Part shown: one piece after another, positions 1-8,625 of the stretch
How positions within the stretch are numbered: position 1 is the stretch's first letter
How the letters are laid out: each line of letters starts with the position of its first letter
Position numbers and translations under genes: made by a program
Origin: Nanobdellota archaeon
GTDB taxonomy: Archaea; Nanobdellota; Nanobdellia; Woesearchaeales; JAGLXL01
Assembly: GCA_023132895.1 (NCBI GenBank)
Contig: JAGLXL010000002.1
Coordinates: forward strand, 1-64,000
DNA length: 64,000 nt
Direction: 5' to 3'
Notes under the pieces: model-generated
Database searches by the model: none
Told to the model about the DNA's origin: nothing
The model's input: the letters and a program-made list of their open reading frames with translations, nothing else

Positions 1-739
1 AGACAATACAGCTCATTTAGTTCAAAAAAGATACTACCGAGTTAGTTACGTCACTAGCCAAGGCATTGAACTATTATCTTTTGACAATCCTATTGGCAAA
101 TTTTCTTATTATTACACCACACCCAATTCAGATATATACGGCCCTTTAGCATCTAATAGAATCAATATTTTTTTAGATTCAGATTATACTGCTGAAAGCT
201 TCCTCCAGGAAATTCCCAGTAATCGTAATCCAACTATTTCAAAATTAGATAAATCAGATGCTGCTGGAGAATACTGGACAACTCACGTTCGGGGATTAAA
301 TGATGGCAATAATTTTCCTTTAGAAATAAGCAAAGGATATTTAGTTACTGTAGACAGTGATCACAGCCACACAGTTGTTGGAGATGTTTATTCAACACCT
401 TACACCTTACAATATACTACAGAAAATTCAGGTACTTTTGGTAAGTTAGCCAGTAATTGGCATGGTATTTTTGACATCACTAAACTCTACACTGCCGAGA
501 GCTTCCTTCAGGAGATTCCACCTGAAAAAAATTCAACTATCGCAAAATTAAACAAAACAAATAGTAGTGGAGAATATTTAGTCACACATGTTCGTAATCT
601 TTCTGATGGCCATGATTTTGACATGACTGTTGGAGAAGGATATATCATCACTGTTGATGACAATTATGATCATACTTTATGTAGCTCAGATGCAGATTGT
701 TTCGGCTATGTTGCCGGCCAACATTATATTATACCTTAA
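1..739 (+). CDS. Secreted repeat protein, 5'-truncated by window edge
   Basis: An open frame runs from base 2 to the TAA at 737-739; the start lies outside the window. No enzyme family is recognised. Two copies of a roughly 100-residue module are visible: each opens with a YTAESFLQEIP-type segment (near bases 185 and 488), then a GEY..THVR.L.DG..F core and a GY..TVD..Y/H ending. The sequence is rich in Thr, Ser, Asn and aromatic residues, typical of extracellular beta-sandwich repeats. It ends in a short Cys-containing tail (CSSDADC). The next gene starts two bases after the stop, so the two are probably co-transcribed. Inferred role: exported surface or stalk protein. The frame is certain, the function is not. 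Confidence 0.75.
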   Translation, partial: DNTAHLVQKRYYRVSYVTSQGIELLSFDNPIGKFSYYYTTPNSDIYGPLASNRINIFLDSDYTAESFLQEIPSNRNPTISKLDKSDAAGEYWTTHVRGLNDGNNFPLEISKGYLVTVDSDHSHTVVGDVYSTPYTLQYTTENSGTFGKLASNWHGIFDITKLYTAESFLQEIPPEKNSTIAKLNKTNSSGEYLVTHVRNLSDGHDFDMTVGEGYIITVDDNYDHTLCSSDADCFGYVAGQHYIIP

Positions 740-740
740 A

Positions 741-1631
741 ATGAAAAAGAAAATCATCATTTGGACCATCATCACAATTTTATTAGTTAGTTCTGCCCTG
801 GCTACTACCAAACCTATTTCTGGAAAAGTTGTTGGCCAAACCGGAACTGTTAACCTCTTTGTTGAAATTGAATTTTTAGGACAAACTGAAATCTGCACTA
901 CTAACCCTATTATTCAAACCGGACCAGATGGTTCTTTTGCCACTAACTTAGATAATTTAGTCATCAAAGATGTCCCAGCATCAAAATGCGGCAGCCGCTG
1001 GAAAGCAGGTGATAAAATTTGGTATGAATTTGATGGCCATCAATCAGAAATTGAAACCATTGAATCAGGAACTGGTTTGCAGAGATTAAGTGAACTAATC
1101 ATTGCGCCATCCACAACACCACCTTCTTCTGGAGGAAGTGGAGGGGATGGCAGTAGAGAAACACAAGAAATCACTCCTGAAGTCCCTAAAATTTCTGTTA
1201 CACTCATCACAGTCAAAGGACCAGCAACAATCACAAACTATTTGAAATTAACTCTCTTAAATAACATCCCTGGAGATTTAGAAATCAAATTAATTTTATC
1301 AGAATCAGTCAAAGACCAAATTATTAAAACAACCACAGATAAAATATCTCTTACCAACACCCTCAATAAAGAATATTCTTTTATGTTATTTGAGCCTAAA
1401 CCTGGAAGATATAAAGTCCAAGCTTTTGTTTACCACCAAAACAAACTTATTGCTGTATCAAATATTGAAAATATCCTTATTCGGCTCGAACCTTTAGAAC
1501 TTGAAGAATTGCCGCCAGAACCAGTTGAAAAAATAGAAATTCAAAGGACTTATTCCCCTTATCAGGTTCTCTTACTTCTTTTGTTTATCGGCCTCTTAAT
1601 TTACATGGTCTATCGGCAAATCAAAAAATAA
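741..1631 (+). CDS. Exported protein with C-terminal membrane anchor
   Basis: 296 residues from the ATG at 741; an in-frame ATG at 630 lies inside the upstream gene and would put a non-signal extension in front. The N-terminus (MKKKIIIWTIITILLVSSALA) is a signal peptide. A beta-rich domain follows, with a TGPDGSFATNL segment that recurs in the protein at 1992 (TGTDGSYVTNL), and with a paired IESGTGLQRL / IGSGTGLQLL motif, so the two proteins share a domain. A Gly/Ser/Pro linker (about residues 125-140), a second beta domain and a C-terminal transmembrane helix (about 270-290) with a short basic tail complete it. Likely a surface protein anchored by its C-terminus. Function unknown. Confidence 0.8.
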   Translation: MKKKIIIWTIITILLVSSALATTKPISGKVVGQTGTVNLFVEIEFLGQTEICTTNPIIQTGPDGSFATNLDNLVIKDVPASKCGSRWKAGDKIWYEFDGHQSEIETIESGTGLQRLSELIIAPSTTPPSSGGSGGDGSRETQEITPEVPKISVTLITVKGPATITNYLKLTLLNNIPGDLEIKLILSESVKDQIIKTTTDKISLTNTLNKEYSFMLFEPKPGRYKVQAFVYHQNKLIAVSNIENILIRLEPLELEELPPEPVEKIEIQRTYSPYQVLLLLLFIGLLIYMVYRQIKK

Positions 1632-1646
1632 TTTTTTTATTTAAAT

Positions 1647-1667
1647 AAAAACCATTTTTGGTTTTTT
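1647..1667 (+). terminator. Hairpin plus T-run after surface genes
   Basis: A 7-bp stem (AAAAACC / GGTTTTT) with a 6-nt loop runs into a T tract 16 bases after the stop at 1631. Archaeal termination mainly needs the T-run, so this is a plausible terminator for the operon at 1-1631. Confidence 0.45.
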
Positions 1668-1738
1668 GAATTCTTTTATAAAAAAAATAAACCAAAAATA
1701 GAAAACTTTAAAAGAGATTAAAACCTCCCAAAGTTAAA

Positions 1739-2002
1739 TTGAGTAAAATTAGTTTAGAAGGGTTAGTAGAACCTAAAGTTTGGCGTATTTTCAAGAGTTT
1801 TCTAGACGATCCGAAAAAAATTTTCCACCTTAATTCTGTTGCTCAAACTGCTAAAGTTCCTGTTTCTTCAACTCAACGTATTGTCAAAAAACTCACTAAA
1901 AAAGGTTTCCTTGAAACCATGTCCGTCGGCAAATTAAAACTTTACAAACTAGCTGATAATCAAAAAACCCATAGAATCAAAGAGGTAATTTATGGCAAGT
2001 AA
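1739..2002 (+). CDS. Small winged-helix DNA-binding regulator
   Basis: 87 residues from a TTG at 1739. The middle (about residues 25-65) reads as a winged helix-turn-helix: FHLNSVAQTAKVPVSSTQRIVKKL provides the HTH, and KGFLETMSVGKLKLYKL the wing. There is no membrane segment and no ligand domain. The start is the least certain part: no strong ribosome site is visible, and a TATA-like stretch lies near 1671-1685. The 3' end overlaps the next surface-protein gene by 11 nt, so it is translated with the genes it may control. Such mini-regulators at the head of a surface-protein operon suggest local or phase-like control, but that is inference. Confidence 0.7.
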   Translation: MSKISLEGLVEPKVWRIFKSFLDDPKKIFHLNSVAQTAKVPVSSTQRIVKKLTKKGFLETMSVGKLKLYKLADNQKTHRIKEVIYGK

Positions 2003-3440
2003 AATAAATTTAAAAGTAGTCAGTAGATTAATTTTGATAATTGCTGTGCTTATTTTAACCTCTAGTACGATTTTTGTTTTACAGAATCATAGCGAAGACA
2101 TCAATACTTTAACAGGGAAGATCACTGGTTTAATTTTCAGCATTCCTACTACTGATTTTGAGGTCACTGCTTCCAAGCCAGTTGCTGGCTTTGTTTTCAA
2201 ATATGATAATGCAACTCCAGCTTATAACGCTTCAGTTATAGTGTATGTTAACACTTCAGATCCAACTGCTAATCCTTGTTTCACCTTACCTACAGTTTAC
2301 ACAGGCACAGACGGTTCTTATGTAACTAATCTTAACAATCTTAAGAGAGCAGATAACAATACTCAAACATGCAATTGGAATTCCAGTGATCTTATCTGGA
2401 CAGAAGCCAATGGCTCCACTATGATCCCTCCAGAAGGATCTGGCACTTCACCAATCGCCGCCATCGGAAGCGGCACCGGCCTTCAACTTTTAGACAATTT
2501 TACCTTAACCAAAGGAGATGATGCTGCACCTAACGTTACTCTACTTTCACCTACTAACGCTTCTGTTATAATTAATAACACTGTTACCTTTATCTACAAT
2601 GTTTCAGACGATCGGGGCATTAACAATTGTTCTTTAATTATTAATAATAATATACACCAAACCGATTCGAGTGTCACTAACAACGCCACTAATAATTTCA
2701 CTACTACTCTAGTCAATGGTTATTACAATTGGACAGTTATTTGTCATGATACAAGTGGTAATTATAACTCCCCTCCTACCTGGACCTTGACATGGCTTTT
2801 GACAGTCTGCCTCCCTTACAATGCACCAGTTATTAACACTACCATCCCAGACCAAAAAAGAAACTTCAACCAAGGCGCCTGGTCATTAAATTTAAGCAGT
2901 TACAAATCTGATGCCGAAGACAGCGGAGCGAATTTAGTCTGGAGTGTCCAAGGAGTTAATCCATTATTTATGGATATAACCTTCAACGGAGATAACGTTA
3001 CCTTCACTCCAAACCAGAACGTCTCTGGCCTGGATAAAGTCTCCTTTATTTTAACTGATACTGATGGATTTATAGATGCCCAAGAAGTAAAAATTAGTAT
3101 TAACCGCACCTTAACTTTCAGAGATGGTTGGAATCTTTTCTCAGTTCCGATTTTAGAAAACAAAACTGTTCAATACATCCTCTCACCTTTAGGTAATGGC
3201 AATTATGGTTGCGGCAGAGATGGAAACCCAACCAACTGCAACGAAACAGCAGGAGACTTCGTCGGTAACTGGACTATTATCTGGACCCAAAACAATGCTG
3301 GTAGTTGGATTTATTTCAGACCTGATGTATATTACACCTTTATTCCAACTCAAGGACTGCAAACCTTAGAGGTTGACCAAGGATACTGGATTGATATGAA
3401 TCTTACATCGCCAATCAATTTAACCTTAGAATATGACTAA
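1992..3440 (+). CDS. Large exported Asn/Thr-rich surface protein
   Basis: 482 residues with an N-terminal membrane segment (about residues 10-30, LILIIAVLILTSSTIFVL) acting as signal or anchor. It then has the TGTDGSYVTNL/IGSGTGLQLL domain shared with the protein at 741, an Ig-like segment (about 178-275, starting APNVTLLSPTNAS), a cadherin-like segment (about 285-375), and a C-terminal domain beginning FRDGWNLFSVPI. N-glycosylation sequons (NxS/T) are very dense, fitting an extracellular glycoprotein. No C-terminal anchor is seen, so it may be held by the N-terminal helix or by partners. Overlaps the following gene by 8 nt. Function beyond surface structure is not recognisable. Confidence 0.8.
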   Translation: MASKINLKVVSRLILIIAVLILTSSTIFVLQNHSEDINTLTGKITGLIFSIPTTDFEVTASKPVAGFVFKYDNATPAYNASVIVYVNTSDPTANPCFTLPTVYTGTDGSYVTNLNNLKRADNNTQTCNWNSSDLIWTEANGSTMIPPEGSGTSPIAAIGSGTGLQLLDNFTLTKGDDAAPNVTLLSPTNASVIINNTVTFIYNVSDDRGINNCSLIINNNIHQTDSSVTNNATNNFTTTLVNGYYNWTVICHDTSGNYNSPPTWTLTWLLTVCLPYNAPVINTTIPDQKRNFNQGAWSLNLSSYKSDAEDSGANLVWSVQGVNPLFMDITFNGDNVTFTPNQNVSGLDKVSFILTDTDGFIDAQEVKISINRTLTFRDGWNLFSVPILENKTVQYILSPLGNGNYGCGRDGNPTNCNETAGDFVGNWTIIWTQNNAGSWIYFRPDVYYTFIPTQGLQTLEVDQGYWIDMNLTSPINLTLEYD

Positions 3441-5247
3441 AAAAACATTTAATTGGATTGCGTACCTTTTGATTTTAATAATTTTCATACCTTTAGCTAT
3501 CTCTTGGACAGGTCCGCCACCAGCCCCTATTGTTTATTATGGCTATGCTTACATTAATGGCAGTGCCGCTCCTGCAGGCATGACTCTCCAAATTTTAGCC
3601 AATGGTGGTGCCTTAGTCATGGATACAGACACAACAATTGCTGGTGGTTATTTCCCTGGCTTACAAATGATTTGGGATGACCTAGATACAACTGGTACTG
3701 ACGAGGGCATTGAGTACGCAAATAATGCAGAGCATATTACTTTCAAAATCGGAGATTCAATCACTAATTATCCACAATATCTCACAGCCACCATGAGCCA
3801 GGCTGGTCAAGCTATCCTCATCAACCTTTCCTTTATTCACAATTTCCCACCAATCCTAGATTTCATTGCCAACCAAACATTTACAGAAGACATCAACAAA
3901 TGTTTTAACATTACAGCCTCTGACAATGATATATATCGCTCAGATATTTTGACATTTAGTAGCAGTGGTGCTCCTTCATCTGTTAACCAACTCAACAATA
4001 CTCTAACAGAAATCTGCTGGACCCCTAATAATAATAATGCAATTGTTGGTAATTACACTCCTACTTTCACAGTCACTGATGACGGCCAGTTGCCAGAATC
4101 AGACAGCCAAAATGTCGGTTATGAAGTCATCAATGTCAATGATGCACCATTCATCAACTTAGCTGATAAAACAACTGTTGCCAATCAAACCTTTACTTAT
4201 GATGTCTCAGCTGTATGTGATGATATTGACCCAACAGGAGATACACTCAATTACACTGATAACACCACTTTGTTTGACATTGGCTTAACTAGTGGTATAA
4301 TCAGTTTTATACCTACTGCCACAGGTGTTTATATCATCCAGATTAATGTCACTGATAACTGGGGCGCTTCTGCTTCAGATACTTTTACTTTAACTGTTTT
4401 AGCAGAAGAAAAAGTTGTTATCAGAAAAAATATCTACTATCTAGAAACCAATTCCAACGGTTTGGTTTATCGCGTTACCAACAAGATTTATAATTTCCTT
4501 GGTTCAGATATTACTGATGCTCCATTCACAGATGATGACATTGGCTATAATGGCACAGTCAATATTACCAATGAAAAAAGTGCTGAAATCTCTGGCAACA
4601 TCACTATTCCTCAAAGCAACCAGCCTTTCTTGTTTAATTTATCTTCCTTAACTACTGCTAACAGCACTTATATTTCAAACCAACCAAGAATTTTAGTGGC
4701 TGCTGCAGCTGCTGCACCAGCTCCTAGCACTGGTGGCGGTGGAGGTGGCAGCAGAAGCATTGTCTGTCCTCCATGTCCTACTTGCCCAACCTGCCCAATA
4801 TGTCCTATTTGTCCAAGTCCACCTCAAGAATTAGAGGAACTGCCAGAGTTACCAGAAGAAATAGAAGAAATACCTGAAGCACCATCTTACCTTCCAGCAT
4901 CAAGTCTGGGTGCCTTGATCCTCTTAATCATTTTGTTAATTATCAGATGGCTTTACTTAAGATATAGCATCAAGAGAAATTTAAAACTTGCCTTGCAAAG
5001 AAAAAATAACTTCCACTTCCTTTTCAAAAACCAGCGTTTCTCTGTCCGGTTATTGGATCCACAAAGATTAGGGGCAGTTGTTTATACTACTCGAAAAAAT
5101 AAAGAATTTATTGGCCGCACTCTCCTTAATAGCCTCAAGAGCCGCTGGAAATATTCTTTCAAGGTTTTCTTTAAGATTAAAAACGAACCTCTTAAGACTG
5201 AAATGATTTTAAAGAGAATAAAAAAGATTATCAAAGCAAAAGTTTAA
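3433..5247 (+). CDS. Cadherin-like surface protein with Cys-Pro stalk and basic cytoplasmic tail
   Basis: 604 residues. A signal peptide (about 1-25) precedes beta domains, including two cadherin/Ig-like repeats (about 135-235 and 238-315; TDDGQLPES and FTYDVSAVCDD regions). Next come a poly-Ala/Gly hinge and a striking CPxC stalk (CPPCPTCPTCPICPICP, about 448-464), an acidic Glu-rich linker, a transmembrane helix (about 490-510), and a roughly 95-residue Lys/Arg-rich tail. The Cys-Pro repeat could crosslink chains outside the cell. A folded cytoplasmic tail of this size is unusual for a purely structural protein and may contact internal partners. Last gene of the surface-protein operon. Confidence 0.8.
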   Translation: MTKKTFNWIAYLLILIIFIPLAISWTGPPPAPIVYYGYAYINGSAAPAGMTLQILANGGALVMDTDTTIAGGYFPGLQMIWDDLDTTGTDEGIEYANNAEHITFKIGDSITNYPQYLTATMSQAGQAILINLSFIHNFPPILDFIANQTFTEDINKCFNITASDNDIYRSDILTFSSSGAPSSVNQLNNTLTEICWTPNNNNAIVGNYTPTFTVTDDGQLPESDSQNVGYEVINVNDAPFINLADKTTVANQTFTYDVSAVCDDIDPTGDTLNYTDNTTLFDIGLTSGIISFIPTATGVYIIQINVTDNWGASASDTFTLTVLAEEKVVIRKNIYYLETNSNGLVYRVTNKIYNFLGSDITDAPFTDDDIGYNGTVNITNEKSAEISGNITIPQSNQPFLFNLSSLTTANSTYISNQPRILVAAAAAAPAPSTGGGGGGSRSIVCPPCPTCPTCPICPICPSPPQELEELPELPEEIEEIPEAPSYLPASSLGALILLIILLIIRWLYLRYSIKRNLKLALQRKNNFHFLFKNQRFSVRLLDPQRLGAVVYTTRKNKEFIGRTLLNSLKSRWKYSFKVFFKIKNEPLKTEMILKRIKKIIKAKV

Positions 5248-5274
5248 AAACTCTGGATAATTTGGTGAAATAAA

Positions 5275-5499
5275 ATGACAAAAGAAAGTAAAGATGAAAA
5301 AATTGGCTTTCACAAAGGAGCCCTTGCTACCTTAGCAAAAGAACGAGAAGAAATGCTCAAAATTCTTAATATAGTAGAACAATTAATGCAGATGCATATC
5401 AAAGAATTAAAGGATTTGGGTGTTGACTTGGAAAAGATTGCTAAAGAAGCTAAGAAAAAAGGCAAAAGTAAAAAACCAATTGAAGACATCCTCAAGTGA
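5275..5499 (+). CDS. Small charged helical protein
   Basis: 74 residues, ATG at 5275 preceded by a GGTGA ribosome-binding sequence (about 8 nt upstream). It is almost wholly alpha-helical and highly charged: a predicted amphipathic helix (about 15-60) and a Lys-rich C-terminus. No domain family is recognised. It overlaps the PUA-domain gene by 4 nt (GTGA), so the two are translationally coupled. By association a role in RNA or ribosome biology is possible, but nothing in the sequence proves it. Confidence 0.65.
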   Translation: MTKESKDEKIGFHKGALATLAKEREEMLKILNIVEQLMQMHIKELKDLGVDLEKIAKEAKKKGKSKKPIEDILK

Positions 5500-5957
5500 A
5501 AAACAAACATTTGAGTAACAAGGAAATCAAGCAGCTTAATCAGCAACTTAAAGAATTCTATAATTTAGATAATTTCTTAAATAAAAAAGACAAGACTGAA
5601 TTAATTGAGGATGAATTTAAATTAATCACAGTCAACAATGAAGTTTATTTTTTTTATCATGAAGAAAAACTAATTCCCACCCTCAAACTCATCATCAAAA
5701 ATACTTTCTTACCCAAAATAATTATTGACATGCCCGCAGTTAAATTCATTGCCAATGGTGCCGATGTCATGCGTCCCGGCATCAAAGGAATTGACACCTT
5801 TGAAAAAGATCAAATAATAGTCATCGTCGACGAAACCCACCAGAAATCATTGGCCATTGGTCAAGCCCTCTTCAACTCAAAAGAAATCAAAGATCTAGAA
5901 ACAGGAAAAGTAATTAAGAATCTGCATTATGTTGGAGATAAGGTTTGGAATTATTGA
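5496..5957 (+). CDS. PUA-domain RNA-binding protein (MCT-1/Tma20-like)
   Basis: 153 residues from a GTG at 5496 that overlaps the preceding stop. The N-terminal half resembles the pre-PUA region of archaeal MCT-1/Tma20-like proteins. The C-terminal half carries the PUA signature, with the ANGADVMRPGI segment (about residues 86-96) and a VIVDE...A.G.A...S.E strand pattern. PUA domains bind structured RNA; Tma20/MCT-1 relatives act in translation initiation or recycling. Convergent with, and overlapping by 7 nt, the membrane-protein gene on the other strand. Assignment to the PUA family is confident, the exact subfamily less so. Confidence 0.8.
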   Translation: MKNKHLSNKEIKQLNQQLKEFYNLDNFLNKKDKTELIEDEFKLITVNNEVYFFYHEEKLIPTLKLIIKNTFLPKIIIDMPAVKFIANGADVMRPGIKGIDTFEKDQIIVIVDETHQKSLAIGQALFNSKEIKDLETGKVIKNLHYVGDKVWNY

Positions 5958-6235
5958 TTTTGATTTCTCCAAAACATATTTCTTTCAGGACTTACTTTAT
6001 ATCCAGATATATCTGCTGGACCCCTAGGATCATTTGTTGAATAATGTTCTTTTAAAGCTTGAACAAATTCTATTTGAGATTTAACGTGATCAACAGGTTG
6101 TTCTTTTTTTTCAACAAAAGGGCTACCAACAAGAGCAACATAGAAAACAGTATAAGCGGCAAGACCAATCATTGTTATGCCAAAACCTTTAACCAAAGAT
6201 GAAATCAATTCTTTTTCTAAATTTTCTTCTTCCAT
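5951..6235 (-). CDS. Small single-pass membrane protein
   Basis: 94 residues. The ATG at 6235 is preferred over a longer frame reaching 6283 because a TATA box (6254-6270 on this strand) sits about 28 nt upstream, giving a leaderless message starting at this codon. One transmembrane helix (about 15-36, GITMIGLAAYTVFYVALVG) follows an acidic N-terminus. A soluble tail contains a VKSQIEFVQALKEHY helix. No family is recognised. Confidence 0.65.
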   Translation of the reverse strand: MEEENLEKELISSLVKGFGITMIGLAAYTVFYVALVGSPFVEKKEQPVDHVKSQIEFVQALKEHYSTNDPRGPADISGYKVSPERNMFWRNQNQ

Positions 6236-6253
6236 ATAATTAAAAATAAAGAA

Positions 6254-6270
6254 AAACAAATATATAAAGC
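6254..6270 (-). promoter_or_regulatory. TATA box for membrane-protein gene
   Basis: On the minus strand TTTATATATTTG is centred about 28 nt before the ATG at 6235, the normal archaeal spacing to a start site, so transcription probably begins at or next to the start codon. Confidence 0.55.
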
Positions 6271-6279
6271 TTATTAAAC

Positions 6280-6792
6280 TCAATAAACCAAACTACTTGT
6301 TCTATGTTCTTTCGGCAAGAAATTCAAAACTTTCCCATCCTTATACTTGCAGCAGCCAATAAAATCCTCGCCAAACTTCAAAAGAACAAAACGATTCTCG
6401 CTACCCAAATCCATTTCTAAATCCAAACCTTCAAAATACCATTTCATTTGCTGCTCTTCTAAATTAACAATATTCTTAGAAGCCTTAGAACCAATCATAG
6501 AACATCCTTCCAAACTCAAACGAAACTCCTTACCTTTCAACTCACCCAAATAAAAACCAACTGTATTTATTCGTAACTTATTCAAATCAATAGAGCCAAC
6601 ATCCTTAGAAATAATATACACTTTGCCTTTCTCATTCGCTGAGAGGCTTTGCCTCTGGCGTCCCAAAGGCTTTGCCTTTGTGGATTTTAAAAAAACATAA
6701 TCTAATTTACCAGAAAAACCAAATTGAGAACCCAACAACTTATGAAGTTCTTTAACAAATCTTGTATTTTGAATTTCTAATTTGGATTTCAT
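6280..6792 (-). CDS. Stand-alone PUA domain of the NOL1/NOP2/RsmF type
   Basis: 170 residues. The ATG at 6792 overlaps the aIF5B stop (ATGA), so translation is coupled; an alternative TTG lies at 6801. The C-terminal half (RFVLLKFGEDFIGCCKYKDGKV and a following FLPKEHR) matches the RNA-binding PUA-like module at the end of NOL1/NOP2/RsmF RNA m5C methyltransferases, which many archaea encode as a separate protein. No methyltransferase domain is present. Around residues 38-55 the low-complexity stretch KAKPLGRQRQSLSANE is encoded by two inverted repeats and looks like an in-frame insertion. Role inferred: binding rRNA or tRNA in translation or modification. Confidence 0.75.
   Translation of the reverse strand: MKSKLEIQNTRFVKELHKLLGSQFGFSGKLDYVFLKSTKAKPLGRQRQSLSANEKGKVYIISKDVGSIDLNKLRINTVGFYLGELKGKEFRLSLEGCSMIGSKASKNIVNLEEQQMKWYFEGLDLEMDLGSENRFVLLKFGEDFIGCCKYKDGKVLNFLPKEHRTSSLVY
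6642..6680 (-). repeat. Palindromic repeat inserted in coding sequence
   Basis: Two adjacent hairpins lie inside the PUA gene: AGAGGC-ttt-GCCTCT (6642-6656) and CAAAGGC-ttt-GCCTTTG (6664-6680). The minus strand reads GCCAGAGGC...GCCTCTCAGC, nearly the same as the unit GCCAGAGGC...GCCTCTGAGC in the array at 11.76-11.79 kb, so both belong to one dispersed palindrome family. The reading frame stays open across it, adding about 13-17 residues. Confidence 0.75.
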
Positions 6793-8558
6793 ATTCCCCA
6801 AACAGGATTATCATCCCTTTTGATAGAAGCAATTTCCTTCAATAATTCAATCTCTCCTTTGCCCAAATATTTCTTTAATTTTTTCAACTTCTTAAAATCT
6901 TCTTCAGGAATATCAACATACATTACATCTCCTTCATGTATCTGCCGGCCAACTGTCACCCCTTCCATTGAAACCGCTACTTGTTTTCCTGCTTCAGCAG
7001 TTGTAATATTCTCCTTCTCCTCCTGCATTGCCTTAACAGAAGTCAATTTCTCGCCCTTGGCATTCATCAAAGGAAAACCAGTTTTAATCTTGCCGCCTAA
7101 AACATCCACTCCCACTACAGCAGGATTATTCTGTCTAAAGGTATGATTAGGTAAAATTCTAAACTTGCCGGGCAAAACCAAATGCTCTAATTCTTTAGCT
7201 TCTATTGCTTTTCTCTTCTCAGAAATCCATTTTTCCAAATCTTCAGTTAATTTGTAAATAACTTGATTTGTTAAAACCTTAACGCCTTTACTCTTAGCAC
7301 AATCAGCCACATCAGGTAATAAATCCGTATTAAAGCCTAATACCACACCTAACAAAGGATCCTTTTCCAAATTACTTTCTGCCTCAGCAATATCTTTTCT
7401 AGAAATCTGACCCACTGTTGCACTCTTAATCAAAATACCTTTCTCTTTCAGCAAAACAATCAATGCTTCCAAAGAACCCAACGAATCAGCACGAATAATC
7501 ACACCTTCCTTATCTGTCTCAATCATCACTTCTTCGATTTCCTTTTGAATTTCTTCCTTAACTGAATCAACTTCATCCTTAGAGCAACTACGAATTGGCA
7601 TGCCACTCACTGCCTCATCCAAACCAGGAGCAGAAATTTTTACTCCAGTCGCAGCAAAAGCTTGCTTAACAGATTTAAATTTGCCCTTAACTCTCATCTC
7701 AGCCAAAGGAGCTGGTTCTAACAAAGATCTAATTTTTGTCACAATTGGCCCGTCCATTCCGCCAATTATAATTATATCATTAACTTTCAAATTCCCATCA
7801 TAAATAATAACATCTAAAGTTGCCCCCAGACCTTTTTCCTCTTTAACTTCTAAAACAGTTCCCCGAGCAGGTCCTTCTAAATCAAACTCCAAACCTTTTT
7901 CTAAAAACTTCTGCGCCAAACCAGCAATCATCATCAATAATTCAGGGATTCCTTCTCCAGTTTCAGCTGAAGTGGGAACTATTGCAATTTGTTTTGTAAA
8001 ATCTTCTATTCGGTCAAATCTTTCAGAAGCAAAACCAAGTTCATGTAATTTACCAACTAATTCATAAAGCTTCTTCTCAAAATTTTCCATCACCGAAGCA
8101 GTTTGCTCTGCCATGCTTTGCACCATAAAACCTTTCTTAGTAGTCCATCCAGGAACCAAATCGATTTTATTAGCCGCCACTACAAACGGAGTCTTATCAC
8201 TTTTCAAAATCTCAATAGCCTCGAGAGTCTGAGGCTTAAAACCTTCATTAATATCAACAACTAAAACAGCCACATCTGCCAAAGCCCCGCCCCTTTTACG
8301 CAAATTTGAAAAAGCCGCGTGCCCAGGAGTATCAATAAACAAGATCCCAGGGATAGTAAAAGAAAGGTTCAGTTTCTCAAGCAAAGGACCAGAAATCTTT
8401 TTGACAGTTTTCAAAGGAATGATTGAAGCTCCAATCGCTTGTGTAATTTTACCAGCTTCTCCAGCCACCACAGACGTTCCTCTAATCTTATCTAAGATCG
8501 AAGTCTTTCCATGGTCCACATGTCCTTCTATGGCACAAATCGGGCTTCTGATTGTCAT
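6789..8558 (-). CDS. infB: Translation initiation factor aIF5B
   Basis: 589 residues, the usual length of archaeal IF5B. This GTPase promotes subunit joining and initiator tRNA positioning on the ribosome. The GTP-binding domain starts at once, with P-loop EGHVDHGKT (residues 11-19), a conserved DTPGH (about 76), NKID (about 131), and TSAETGEG later. Domain II and the long linker helix follow (about 230-560), and the C-terminus contains the GRQIHEGDVMYVDIP beta-barrel segment. No intein is present. Promoter and start: ATG at 8558, with the next upstream gene ending 67 nt away. Downstream, the PUA gene overlaps its stop, forming a translation-related operon. Confidence 0.97.
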   Translation of the reverse strand: MTIRSPICAIEGHVDHGKTSILDKIRGTSVVAGEAGKITQAIGASIIPLKTVKKISGPLLEKLNLSFTIPGILFIDTPGHAAFSNLRKRGGALADVAVLVVDINEGFKPQTLEAIEILKSDKTPFVVAANKIDLVPGWTTKKGFMVQSMAEQTASVMENFEKKLYELVGKLHELGFASERFDRIEDFTKQIAIVPTSAETGEGIPELLMMIAGLAQKFLEKGLEFDLEGPARGTVLEVKEEKGLGATLDVIIYDGNLKVNDIIIIGGMDGPIVTKIRSLLEPAPLAEMRVKGKFKSVKQAFAATGVKISAPGLDEAVSGMPIRSCSKDEVDSVKEEIQKEIEEVMIETDKEGVIIRADSLGSLEALIVLLKEKGILIKSATVGQISRKDIAEAESNLEKDPLLGVVLGFNTDLLPDVADCAKSKGVKVLTNQVIYKLTEDLEKWISEKRKAIEAKELEHLVLPGKFRILPNHTFRQNNPAVVGVDVLGGKIKTGFPLMNAKGEKLTSVKAMQEEKENITTAEAGKQVAVSMEGVTVGRQIHEGDVMYVDIPEEDFKKLKKLKKYLGKGEIELLKEIASIKRDDNPVWGI

Positions 8559-8625
8559 ATGGTCTGTTGGTTCTGCTGCTTTTATTAAATTTTTGCTTAA
8601 ATTAGAAAAAATAAGAATTAAAAAT

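Noticed and set aside
630-740. N-terminal extension of the exported protein at 741 back to an ATG at 630
   Set aside because: It lies entirely inside the upstream gene, would hide the clear signal peptide, and reads like a shadow frame.
4758-4818. Possible repeat array or CRISPR-like pattern at the Cys-Pro coding stretch
   Set aside because: It is a simple coding repeat of Cys-Pro codons within a surface protein; there are no spacers. No CRISPR array was seen anywhere in the window.
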